This document shows, piece by piece, positions 22,382 through 30,965 of a stretch of 32,071 nt of DNA (the stretch's first letter is position 1; each line of letters opens with the position of its first letter). Under the pieces are notes generated by a model. The model did not search any database. It saw nothing but the letters and a program-made list of their open reading frames with translations, and was not told where the DNA came from. This DNA comes from Frankia sp. AgB1.9 (lineage in GTDB: Bacteria > Actinomycetota > Actinomycetes > Frankiales > Frankiaceae), in the NCBI RefSeq assembly GCF_016786355.1, contig NZ_JADWYX010000109.1:1-32071 (forward strand), written 5' to 3'. The position numbers were made by a program, and so were the translations under genes.

Positions 22382-25300
22382 CTAGGCACGGTCCGACATG
22401 TGTGAACGCATGACCGAGAGAAGATGGTCGAGGTCCACCGGCTTCGTGATGTAGTCGCTCGCGCCAGCCGAGATGCTCTTCTCCCGATCGCCCGGCATCG
22501 CCTTCGCGGTCAGCACCAGGATCGGCAGTTCGGCGAACGCCGGCATCGCCCGGATGGTCGACGTCGTCTCGTTACCGTCCATGCCGGGCAGCATCACGTC
22601 CATCAGCACCAGTCTGATCGCGACTGACGCCTGCTGCACCAGCCTGATGGCGTCGTGCCCGTTGTCCGCGTACTGCACCCGCATGCCGAACATCTCCAAC
22701 GCGCTGGTGAGCGCGAACACGTTGCGGACGTCGTCGTCGACGACCAGCACCGTCGCGCCCTGCAGCGGGTCGACCTCGTCGGGGCCGAGCTCCCGGCGCG
22801 GCCGCGAGGTCTCGGTCAGGAACGGCGTGCCGACCGGCTCCGGGATCGAGGACTCGACCTTGGGCCGGCTGGCCCCTGCCCCGACCAGGTCGCCGGTCGG
22901 GTGCCACGGCGCGCCAAGCTCCGGCGTCCCGGGCGGCGCCACCGCCGGCGGGGCCGCCGTGAACTGCGCGGCCTGCGCCGGCTCCGCGATCCACGGATCG
23001 CCACCGGCGCCACTGCCGAGAGCCTGGATAGGCGACCCGAACGGCGCGCCCGCGGTGGACAGCGCTCCGTCGCCGCCGATGATGATCAGCACGTCGTCCG
23101 GCTCGCCGGGGATGGGCCCGTAGAACGGCTGGTCGGCTGGCATCACCGACGGGACGTACAGGGTGAACGTGCTGCCCTGGCCCAGCACGCTGGAGACTGC
23201 GATCGAGCCGCCCAGCAGCCGGGCGATCTCCTTGCTGATCGACAGGCCGAGGCCGGTGCCGCCGTAGCGCCGCGACGTCGTCCCGTCCGCCTGCTGGAAC
23301 GCCTCGAAGATCATGCGCAGCTTGTCCGTCGCGATCCCGATCCCGGTGTCGGAGACGGCGAACGACAGCACCGTCGGCGCGGAGCGCAGGCTCGGCACGA
23401 TGAACGGGCCGTCCGACGAGGCGACCGTGACGTCGAGGCGAACGGTGCCGGAGTCGGTGAACTTCACCGCGTTCGACAGCAGGTTGCGCAGCACCTGCTG
23501 GATGCGCTGCTCGTCGGTGACGAACTCGACCGGGACGTCGCCCGCGACCTGGACCTCGAACGTGAGGCCCTTCACCTCGGCCACCGGCCGGACCGCCTGG
23601 GCGAGGGCGTCGCACATGGCCGCGGTGCCCACGGCCGTCGCCTCGACGTCCATCTTGCCGGCCTCGACCTTCGACAGGTCGAGGATGTCGTTGATCAGCA
23701 TCAGCAGCTCGGAGCCGGACGAGTGGATCGTCCTGGCGAACTCGATCTGCTGGAACGTGAGGTTGTCGTCCTGGTTGTCGGAGAGCAGCTTCGCCAGGAT
23801 CAGCAGGCTGTTCAACGGCGTCCGCAGCTCGTGGCTCATGTTGGCCAGGAACTCGGTCTTGTACTGCGAGGACAGGGCCAGCTGCTCGGCCTTCTCCTCC
23901 AGGCCGGTGCGGGCCTGCTCGATCTCGGTGTTCTTCTCCTCCAGCAGCTGGGCCTTCTCCTCCAGCTCCGCGTTGGTGCGCTGCAGCTCGACCGACTGGC
24001 TGCGCAGCTCCTGGGTGAGCCGCTGCGACTGGGCGAGCAGCTCCTCCGTCCGGGCGTTCGCCATGATCGTGTTGAGCACGACGCCGATCGTGTCGACGAG
24101 CTGGTCGACCAGCGTCAGGTGCAGGTCGGAGAACGGGGTGAAGCTGGCCAGCTCGATCACGCCGAGCACCTGGTTCTCGAACAGCACCGGCACGACGACC
24201 AGATCGCTCGGCGGCGCGCTGCCCAGGCCGCTGCGGATCGTCAGGTAGCCCGGGGGCACCTTCTCGACCCGGATCCGGGTCTTCTCCACCGCCGCCTGGC
24301 CGATCAGGCCCTCGCCGAACAGGAACGTGCCGTCCGAGCGCCGTCGGGGCACCGATCCGTAGCCGGCGACGTAACGCAGCTTGTCGCCCTCGATGAAGTC
24401 GAGCAGGTAGACCGTGCCCTGCTGGGCGTTCACCGCCGGGGTCATCTCGGAGATGATCATCTGGCAGACCGCATACAGGTCGCGCTGGCCCTGCATCTTG
24501 CTGCCGATCCGGGCCAGGTTCGACTTCAGCCAGTCCTGCTGCGCGTTGAGATCCGTCGTCTCGCGCAGGCGGGTGATCATCTGGTTGATGTTGTCCTTGA
24601 GCTCGGCGACCTCGCCCTCGGCCTCGACCGAGATCGACCGGGTCAGGTCGCCGCGGGTGACGGCCGTGGACACGTCGCCGATCGCGCGCAGCTGGGTGGT
24701 CAGCGTGGACGCGAGCTGGTTGACGTTGTCGGTCAGGTCACGCCAGGTGCCGGCGACCCCGGTGACCGTCGCCTGGCCGCCCAGCTTGCCCTCGGTGCCC
24801 ACCTCGCGGGCGACCCGGGTGACCTCGTCGGCGAACGACGAGAGCTGGTCGACCATCGTGTTGACGGTGTCCTTGAGCCGGGCGATCTCGCCCTCGGCGT
24901 TGACGGTGATCTTCTGCGACAGGTCGCCGTTGGCGACCGCGGTCGTCACCAGCGCGATGTTGCGGACCTGAGCGGTCAGGTTCCCGGCCATCGAGTTCAC
25001 CGACTCGGTCAGGTCACGCCAGGTGCCGGCGACCCCACGCACGTGCGCCTGCTCGCCGAGGTTGCCCTCGGTACCGACCTCCTTGGCGACCCTCGTGACC
25101 TCGTCGGCGAGCGACGAGAGCTGGTCGACCATCGTGTTCAGGGTTTCCTTGAGCTCGGCGATCTCGCCCTGCGCCGTGACCGTGATCTTCTGCGAGAGGT
25201 CGCCGCCGGCCACCGCCTTCGCGACCAGCGCGATGTTGCGGACCTGGGCCGTCAGGTTCCCCGCCATCGAGTTCACCGACTCGGTCAGGTCCCGCCACAC

Positions 25301-26662
25301 CCCGGAGACCCCGCGCACATGCGCCTGGCCGCCCAGGTTGCCCTCGGTGCCGACCTCCCAGGCCACCCGGGTGACCTCGTCCGCGAACGACGACAGCTGG
25401 TCGACCATCGTGTTCAGCGTGTGGGCCAGCGCCGCGACCTCGCCGCGGGCGTCGACGGTGATCTGGCGGGTCAGGTCGCCACGCTGGACGGCGGCCGCCA
25501 TCTCGGCGATGCCACGCACCTGGGTGGTCAGGTTGCCGGCCATGACGTTGACCGAGTCGGTCAGGTCGCGCCAGACACCCGAGACGCCCTTGACCTGGGC
25601 CTGGCCGCCGAGCCGGCCCTCGGTGCCGACCTCCTTGGCCACCCGGGTCACCTCGTCGGCGAACGCGGAGAGCTGGTCGACCATCGTGTTGACGGTCGAC
25701 TTCAGCTCGGCGATCTCGCCCTGCGCGTCGACGGTGATCTTCTGCGACAGGTCGCCCTGGGCCACCGCGGTGGTGACCAGGGCGATGTTGCGGACCTGGG
25801 TGGTCAGGTTGCCCGCCATCGAGTTCACCGACTCGGTCAGGTCGCGCCAGACGCCGGAGACGCCCTTGACGTTCGCCTGACCGCCCAGCGCGCCGTCGGT
25901 GCCCACCTCGCGGGCCACCCGGGTGACCTCGTCGGCGAACGACGAGAGCTGGTCGACCATCGTGTTCACGGTCGTGCCGATGCGCAGGAACTCGCCGCGC
26001 ACCGGCTGGCCGGCGATCTCCAGCGGCATGTGCTGGGAGAGGTCGCCCTCGGCGACGGCCGCGATGACCCGGCCGACCTCGTGGGTCGGGCGGGCCAGGT
26101 CGTCGATCAGCGAGTTCACCGAGCGGGTGATGCTGCGCCAGCCGTCCCGGCCGCCCAGGTCGTCCATCCGCTGCGTCAGCCGGCCGTCCCGGCGGATCAC
26201 GTTGCTGACCCGTTCCAGCTCGCGGGAATGCCGTTCCTGCGTCGCCGCGAGCTCGTCGAACCGGCGGGCGACCTCGCCGCCGAGCCCGTCGCGGTGGCCG
26301 AGCCGGACGGTGAAGTCGCCGTCGCACAGGCCCGAGAGGCCGGCGAGCAGATCGGACAGCAGCATGTCGACGGAGACGGGGCCGCCGCCCGACCCCAGAC
26401 CGTCCCCGGGCGGGTCGAGCAGGTCCGTCGCGACTCCGTTGCCGGCCGCCGCGGGGACCGCCGCCGCCGACTCCCCGGTCGAGCCCGGGACGCCGTTCGC
26501 GGCCGGCCCGTTGGTGGTCGTCACGGTGTCCGGCTGCACGCCGTCCGTAGTCCCCGGGTGTCCGGCCACTGCCGAGCCGGCCTTCGGGCTGGTCGACGAA
26601 CCGGGCAAGGCACCATCATCTTGGCGCGCATCCGGCGTTTCGTGGTCACGGTCGAGGCTCAT
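22382..26662 (-). CDS. Poly-HAMP hybrid sensor histidine kinase (Nik1-like)
   Basis: A 1426-residue soluble hybrid kinase with no transmembrane segment. Order: disordered Gly/Pro/Ala-rich start (1-95); HAMP-repeat array (about 100-705) with a 92-residue period, the G-D-L/F landmark recurring at 115, 206, 303, 395, 487, 579 and 671; GAF (about 725-870); coiled coil (about 870-935); HisKA with H944 in M-S-H-E-L-R-T-P; HATPase with N1064, D1105-T-G-I-G and G-G-T-G-L-G-L; a Pro/Ala-rich linker (1175-1300); and a receiver domain with D1309-D1311, phospho-acceptor D1355, T1385 and K1407. All catalytic residues are present. The 92-residue arrangement is that of fungal group III kinases (Nik1/Os-1), which sense osmotic stress; the bacterial signal is unknown. 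ATG at 26662 has GAGGAG just upstream. It is divergent from the GAF-PP2C gene across 114 bp, a shared promoter region. Confidence 0.92.
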   Translation of the reverse strand: MSLDRDHETPDARQDDGALPGSSTSPKAGSAVAGHPGTTDGVQPDTVTTTNGPAANGVPGSTGESAAAVPAAAGNGVATDLLDPPGDGLGSGGGPVSVDMLLSDLLAGLSGLCDGDFTVRLGHRDGLGGEVARRFDELAATQERHSRELERVSNVIRRDGRLTQRMDDLGGRDGWRSITRSVNSLIDDLARPTHEVGRVIAAVAEGDLSQHMPLEIAGQPVRGEFLRIGTTVNTMVDQLSSFADEVTRVAREVGTDGALGGQANVKGVSGVWRDLTESVNSMAGNLTTQVRNIALVTTAVAQGDLSQKITVDAQGEIAELKSTVNTMVDQLSAFADEVTRVAKEVGTEGRLGGQAQVKGVSGVWRDLTDSVNVMAGNLTTQVRGIAEMAAAVQRGDLTRQITVDARGEVAALAHTLNTMVDQLSSFADEVTRVAWEVGTEGNLGGQAHVRGVSGVWRDLTESVNSMAGNLTAQVRNIALVAKAVAGGDLSQKITVTAQGEIAELKETLNTMVDQLSSLADEVTRVAKEVGTEGNLGEQAHVRGVAGTWRDLTESVNSMAGNLTAQVRNIALVTTAVANGDLSQKITVNAEGEIARLKDTVNTMVDQLSSFADEVTRVAREVGTEGKLGGQATVTGVAGTWRDLTDNVNQLASTLTTQLRAIGDVSTAVTRGDLTRSISVEAEGEVAELKDNINQMITRLRETTDLNAQQDWLKSNLARIGSKMQGQRDLYAVCQMIISEMTPAVNAQQGTVYLLDFIEGDKLRYVAGYGSVPRRRSDGTFLFGEGLIGQAAVEKTRIRVEKVPPGYLTIRSGLGSAPPSDLVVVPVLFENQVLGVIELASFTPFSDLHLTLVDQLVDTIGVVLNTIMANARTEELLAQSQRLTQELRSQSVELQRTNAELEEKAQLLEEKNTEIEQARTGLEEKAEQLALSSQYKTEFLANMSHELRTPLNSLLILAKLLSDNQDDNLTFQQIEFARTIHSSGSELLMLINDILDLSKVEAGKMDVEATAVGTAAMCDALAQAVRPVAEVKGLTFEVQVAGDVPVEFVTDEQRIQQVLRNLLSNAVKFTDSGTVRLDVTVASSDGPFIVPSLRSAPTVLSFAVSDTGIGIATDKLRMIFEAFQQADGTTSRRYGGTGLGLSISKEIARLLGGSIAVSSVLGQGSTFTLYVPSVMPADQPFYGPIPGEPDDVLIIIGGDGALSTAGAPFGSPIQALGSGAGGDPWIAEPAQAAQFTAAPPAVAPPGTPELGAPWHPTGDLVGAGASRPKVESSIPEPVGTPFLTETSRPRRELGPDEVDPLQGATVLVVDDDVRNVFALTSALEMFGMRVQYADNGHDAIRLVQQASVAIRLVLMDVMLPGMDGNETTSTIRAMPAFAELPILVLTAKAMPGDREKSISAGASDYITKPVDLDHLLSVMRSHMSDRA
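24548..26047 (-). repeat. 276-bp coding tandem repeats (HAMP array)
   Basis: Within the kinase gene the 92-codon unit repeats in register from residue 303 to 671, with a 97-codon first step (206 to 303) caused by a few extra residues. Recurrent blocks are N-T-M-V-D-Q-L-S-S-F-A-D-E-V-T-R-V-A and G-V-S-G-V-W-R-D-L-T. Units are similar but not identical in DNA, so this is an old duplication kept by selection. Confidence 0.9.
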
Positions 26663-26776
26663 CTGTCTCCTCGGGGTCTACGGCAGCACACCGGCGGTGG
26701 CTATTCGTCCCTCGGCAGGTCACACCCGGCGCCAGTATCCGCCTTACCGGGGACATCACAGGAGAGACTGACCGAC

Positions 26777-29239
26777 ATGGACGGCGCAGGGCTGGACGGA
26801 CGGCCACCCCACCACACCATCACACTGCCGCCCGCGGCGGAATCGCCCCGGTCCGCTCGCCGTTTTCTGCTCTCCGCGCTGCGCGGGACCGTGGACGAGG
26901 ACACGCTCGACTCCGCCCTGCTCCTGGTCACCGAGCTGGTCACGAACGTGGTCGTCCACGCGGGCACGCCGGCCACCGTCGACGTCACCGCCGAGCCCGT
27001 CGGGGAGCTGACCATCCAGGTCCGTGACCTGCACCCCGTGCGGATCGGCGCGGCCCGCCACGGGCCGGGCAACGGCGGGTCGGACGGCGCGAACGACCCG
27101 TTCAGCGAGTCGGGTCTCGGCGGGCTGCGCGAGGACGGCCGCGGCCTCGCCCTGGTCGACGCGCTGGCCAGCAGCTGGGGAACGGCGCACGGGGCCGGCG
27201 GCAAGAGCGTGTGGTTCCGCCTTCCCGCCGGCGTCCAGCCGGCACCGGGCGAGCCGCTCGCCGGCAGCGAGAACGTCCCGCACGACGGCCCAAGCGGGCC
27301 TGACGCGAATGTGACTCTCGACACATCGACGCCCACGTCGGCGGCGACCGTGTCCGTGTCGGCGCCGAGGCAGGCCGGAGCGGGCGAGCGGACCGGCGCC
27401 GAGGCCGCCCGTGCCGAGGCCGTGCCGGCGCCGAGCCCGATCGCGGGCCCGACCCTGCCGACCGCGGTACCCACCGATCCCCCGCCCCTGGCGGCCTTCC
27501 CACCCGGCCACGGCGCGAACGGCTCCGGCCCCGCCACGACCGGCCCCGCCACGACCGCCGCCGGCACGACCGGCGCCAACCCGACTGGCGCCGAGGACGG
27601 CGCGCCCGGCACGCGGGTGCCGGTGCTGCTCGACAAGGCGCCCGCCGGGCCGGTCCCTCGGGTGCCACGGATCGTCTCCCGGTCGACCGCACGGGCGCTG
27701 ACGGCCGAGGGCGAGGTCGCCGAGCTGCTCGCCCAGCTCGTCGACACCCAGCCGGTCACCGGTGGGCTGGTGCACCGGCCGTCGCAGGACGACCCGCGGC
27801 CCGAGGTCGTCGCCTCGCTCGGCGGCCTGGGCGACGCGAGCGCTGCGGTGGCCATCCCGCTCGACCCGACCCAGGACACCCTCGGGGAGGTGCTGCTCTG
27901 GCCGGACCCGACACAGCCGGGCTACCTGGGCCAGCCGGGCGCGGTCGACCTCGAACGGGTCGAGCTGGTGGCCCGCTGGATGGCGCTGGCGCTCGGCGGC
28001 GGCGACATGCGCCAGGCCGAGGAGCGCCGGATCGGGATGCTGTCGTTCCTGGCCGAGGCGTCCGATCTGCTCGCCGGCAGCCTCGAGCTGGAGCACACCC
28101 TGTCGATGCTGGCCCACCTGCCGGTCCCCCGGCTGGGCCGCTGGTGCGCCGTGTACCTGCGCCGCGACGACGGCAACCCGACGCTGGCCGCCGTCGCGCA
28201 TGCCGAGGAGGCCGCGGAGCCGGCCTTGTCGGTCACCGCGACGGATCTGACCGGCCCGCTGATGATTGCGGTACGCGGCGCCGGCACCACCCCGGTGCGG
28301 CAGGTGAGCACCCCGGACGGCCCGGTCCTCGTCGCGGTGCTGCGCGCCCGCCGCCGGGTGCTGGGCATGGTCGCCGTCGGCCGCGGCGCCGGTGGCTCCT
28401 TCACCGCCGACGACGCCGACCTGCTCGCCGACCTGGCCCGCCGGGCCGCGTTCGCGGTGGACAACGCCCGGCTCTACAGCCGTCAGGTGGAGCTGGCCGA
28501 CGGCCTGCAGGCCGGCCTTCGCCCGCCGGTGCTGCCCGAGATCCCGGGGCTCGACCTCGGGGCGGCCTACGGGGCGGCCCAGTCGGCCGGCCTCGACGTC
28601 GGCGGCGACTTCTTCGACCTGATGCCGGGCCCGAACGGCTGGACGGTCGCGATCGGCGACGTCTGTGGGAAGGGCGCCGAGGCGGCCACCGTGACCGGAG
28701 TGGCCCGAGCGGTGCTGCGGCTGCTGACCGGGCAGGCCACCCCTGTCGGCCAGATCCTGGGCGATCTCAACCGGACGCTGCGCGACACCGCGACGGCGTA
28801 CCCGCACGGCCAGCCACGGTTCTGCACGCTGGCGACCGCGAGCCTGGCCGAGCCCACCCAGCACGGGGTCCAGCTCGTGCTGCACCTGGCCGGTCATCCC
28901 CAGCCGGTCCTGCTGCGCGCCGACGGGACCGCTTCGTACGTCGGCGTGCCGGGGACGTTGCTCGGCGTCCTGGACGACGACGAGGTGACCTTCCCGTCGG
29001 TGGACGTCGAGCTGTGCTCGGGGGACGCGCTGGTGCTTTACACCGACGGTGTGGTCGAGGCTCGGGCCGGCCGGGAGCTGCTCGGCGAGCAGCGGCTGCT
29101 GGAGGCGGTCGTCGACTGCGCGGGGCTCTCCGCGCAGGGCATCGCCGACCGCGTCAGGGCGGCGGCCGACCGGTTCGCCGGCGGCAACCTGCGCGACGAC
29201 GTCGCGATCGTGGTCCTGCGCACCCCGGCGTCCGGCTAG
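26777..29239 (+). CDS. Anti-sigma-type ATPase / GAF / PP2C (SpoIIE) fusion protein
   Basis: An 820-residue cytoplasmic signalling protein. Residues about 15-150 are an RsbW-like HATPase with N57 in E-L-V-T-N-V-V-V-H-A and D-G-R-G-L-A-L-V-D-A-L at 120-130. A Pro/Ala/Thr-rich linker runs from 150 to about 300. A possible first GAF-like domain (about 305-415) precedes a clearer GAF at about 418-575. The PP2C/SpoIIE phosphatase follows with metal ligands in G-G-D-F-F-D-L (D611), I-G-D-V-C-G-K-G (D628) and R-D-D-V-A-I-V (D807, D808). Such fusions both phosphorylate and dephosphorylate anti-anti-sigma partners. ATG at 26777 is preceded by AGGAGAG at a rather long distance (about 12 nt). No STAS anti-anti-sigma or sigma gene is in the window. 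Confidence 0.88.
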   Translation: MDGAGLDGRPPHHTITLPPAAESPRSARRFLLSALRGTVDEDTLDSALLLVTELVTNVVVHAGTPATVDVTAEPVGELTIQVRDLHPVRIGAARHGPGNGGSDGANDPFSESGLGGLREDGRGLALVDALASSWGTAHGAGGKSVWFRLPAGVQPAPGEPLAGSENVPHDGPSGPDANVTLDTSTPTSAATVSVSAPRQAGAGERTGAEAARAEAVPAPSPIAGPTLPTAVPTDPPPLAAFPPGHGANGSGPATTGPATTAAGTTGANPTGAEDGAPGTRVPVLLDKAPAGPVPRVPRIVSRSTARALTAEGEVAELLAQLVDTQPVTGGLVHRPSQDDPRPEVVASLGGLGDASAAVAIPLDPTQDTLGEVLLWPDPTQPGYLGQPGAVDLERVELVARWMALALGGGDMRQAEERRIGMLSFLAEASDLLAGSLELEHTLSMLAHLPVPRLGRWCAVYLRRDDGNPTLAAVAHAEEAAEPALSVTATDLTGPLMIAVRGAGTTPVRQVSTPDGPVLVAVLRARRRVLGMVAVGRGAGGSFTADDADLLADLARRAAFAVDNARLYSRQVELADGLQAGLRPPVLPEIPGLDLGAAYGAAQSAGLDVGGDFFDLMPGPNGWTVAIGDVCGKGAEAATVTGVARAVLRLLTGQATPVGQILGDLNRTLRDTATAYPHGQPRFCTLATASLAEPTQHGVQLVLHLAGHPQPVLLRADGTASYVGVPGTLLGVLDDDEVTFPSVDVELCSGDALVLYTDGVVEARAGRELLGEQRLLEAVVDCAGLSAQGIADRVRAAADRFAGGNLRDDVAIVVLRTPASG

Positions 29240-29757
29240 CAGCTACGAGGAGTAACCCACCTACCCAAAGGTGGTCCCCCACCGGGATTCGCGATCAGGT
29301 CCGTTGCGTCCCGTTTTGCCGGGCAAGTTGCCCGCCGATCGCGACTCTCCGTAGCGATGTTGCGCCGGTGGTTGCGACGGGGGGTAGCGGGGTAGGAGGC
29401 TGTCATTGGTCCACCGGTGATGACCGACCGTCATTCCCGAAAGGCCGACAAGGCGTTACCAGGACGAAGCCGACATTGTTACCCGCGTTCTGGCTGGCCG
29501 GACCCGGGCAGACCGTGCCGGGCCGTCCGGCGGGTGGTCGGACTGCTGGGAGCGGGTCAGGAGCGGAATCCGAAACTCGGAACCTCCCGGATGCTTCCGG
29601 ACCGTCCTGACCGGGTACAACGTTCGGATGTCCTCGCTGCGATGTGGTGGTCGATGAGCGTGCCGCAGGAATCTCCTCCGGTTCCGTGCGCGCTGTCGCC
29701 GGCCCGTGCGCTATGACACCGGTACCGCGCGCGGAGTCCAAGGGGGAGTTGGTGTCG
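29240..29757. other. Gene-free stretch with an inverted repeat
   Basis: No gene seen. CGCGATC (29290-29296) pairs with GATCGCG (29337-29343), and inside are GGGCAA-G-TTGCCC (29331-centred) and a CCCGTTTTGCCGGG segment, making a compound hairpin about 50 bp after the PP2C fusion gene. It looks like a terminator; its GATCGC edge recalls palindromes A and B, but the interior differs. The remainder presumably carries the promoter of the next gene. Confidence 0.4.
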
Positions 29758-30222
29758 GTGGACGTGGTGCGCCGGGCAGGTTCGACAACGCCAAAGGCGA
29801 CCCACATCCTGGCGGAGCTGCCGTACCTGCCGTCCGCGGTTCCGCGAGCGCGCCACGTGCTGCGCGAGTCGCTGCGGAGCGCCGGGCTGGACGAGGACGC
29901 CACCGCCGTCGCCGAGCTGCTCGTCAGCGAGCTGGTGACGAACGCGGTGAAGTACGGCCAGCCCCCGGTCTGGCTGTTGGTGGAGCTACGCCCCGGCCTG
30001 GTGCACGCCTCCGTGTCGGACACCTCAACCTCGCTGCCCGAGCGGCGCGAGGTCGACGACGACTCCGAGGGCGGCCGCGGTCTACTCGTACTGGACGCCC
30101 TCGCCGGCAGCTGGGGCGCGGTCACGGTCGACCACGGCAAGTACCTGTGGTTCGACCTCGTGGTCACTCCCGCACCGGCCACCGAGCCCGACCCCGGCAA
30201 GCCTGGCGTCTCCGCCGCCTGA
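29758..30222 (+). CDS. RsbW-like ATP-binding anti-sigma-type protein
   Basis: A 154-residue cytoplasmic protein consisting of a single HATPase_c_2 domain, the stand-alone form of the N-terminal domain of the upstream fusion. The N-box is E58-L-V-T-N62-A-V-K-Y-G, and the G-box G-G-R-G-L-L-V-L-D-A-L-A-G-S-W-G lies at about 105-120. These proteins act as serine kinases of anti-anti-sigma factors or bind sigma factors, but many actinobacterial copies have no known partner. I choose GTG 29758, with AAGGGGGAG at 29740-29748; an in-frame ATG at 29713 would add 15 residues. It is in the same direction as the fusion gene, 518 bp away. Confidence 0.82.
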   Translation: MDVVRRAGSTTPKATHILAELPYLPSAVPRARHVLRESLRSAGLDEDATAVAELLVSELVTNAVKYGQPPVWLLVELRPGLVHASVSDTSTSLPERREVDDDSEGGRGLLVLDALAGSWGAVTVDHGKYLWFDLVVTPAPATEPDPGKPGVSAA

Positions 30223-30965
30223 GCCCACCGGCCCCCGGCCAGCGCCGCGCAGGACACCACAGAACCCGGTCGCGTCGGCCCCATCCGTGCCTCGGCGCGG
30301 CGGACGTCTCGCGTTGCCCGGAGGACGCCAGGTGGCGACTCGATGTCGGCTTGGCGTCAGATCCCGGCGCCCCGGCGTCGCGGGGAGACCATCAAGACTG
30401 CCTGGGGTCTCGACACAATCAAATGATCAACGGAAGATCGATGGACGAACACCGAACGGGGACGCATCGAACCAGGTAAGGCGGGTACGCCGTACGGCGC
30501 ACCGGAACTCCGGATACGGCCGTCCCATTGCGACGAAGCGCGACAGTCGATGTCCAGCCGTGACGATGCGGTGACCACGGTGCCAAGACCGTCAACCGGT
30601 CCGAGCTTGTGTTGTGAGAGATGTTGCCCGCGTCGCGCCCGGCTGGGACCAATGGGTCGAAGCGGATACTTTGACGTTCCGCATGTTGTCGACGACGCGC
30701 GACGGTCGACGAGCGCACCGTCGGAAGGAGAGGGCCTGTTTCGGTCGGCGGGTGCGACCAGCCCCGCGCACGAGTGCGCTGGGCCGGGCGAAGGCGGACG
30801 TTGTCGTAACACGTGCCGCGGCGCGGGGTGGTGGGAGTTCGGCGCGACTCGCACCTGGTGGCCGACCCCCGTGCCAGCAAGGTTTCGACACCAGAGGCGA
30901 CTCACCCAATAGCCGGTCGGAGGGGGATGTTCCCGGGCACACAAGGTCACCAGAGAGGGGCGTCC
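30223..30965. other. Gene-free stretch before the glycosyltransferase gene
   Basis: Several short frames are open on both strands, but none shows a domain, ribosome site or plausible composition. It is somewhat less GC-rich than the rest of the window. I see no structured RNA or repeat. It most likely contains the promoter and leader of the glycosyltransferase gene, or degraded coding sequence no longer recognisable. Confidence 0.4.

Noticed and set aside
24548..26047. Regular direct repeats considered as a CRISPR array
   Set aside because: The 276-bp period is in frame, encodes HAMP units, and has no short identical repeats with unique spacers.
22655..26776. Very long plus-strand open frame running antisense through the hybrid kinase gene into the PP2C fusion gene
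   Set aside because: Only the part from 26777 has domains and a sensible start. The upstream part is His/Arg/Leu/Val-rich antisense of the kinase, a common effect of high GC.
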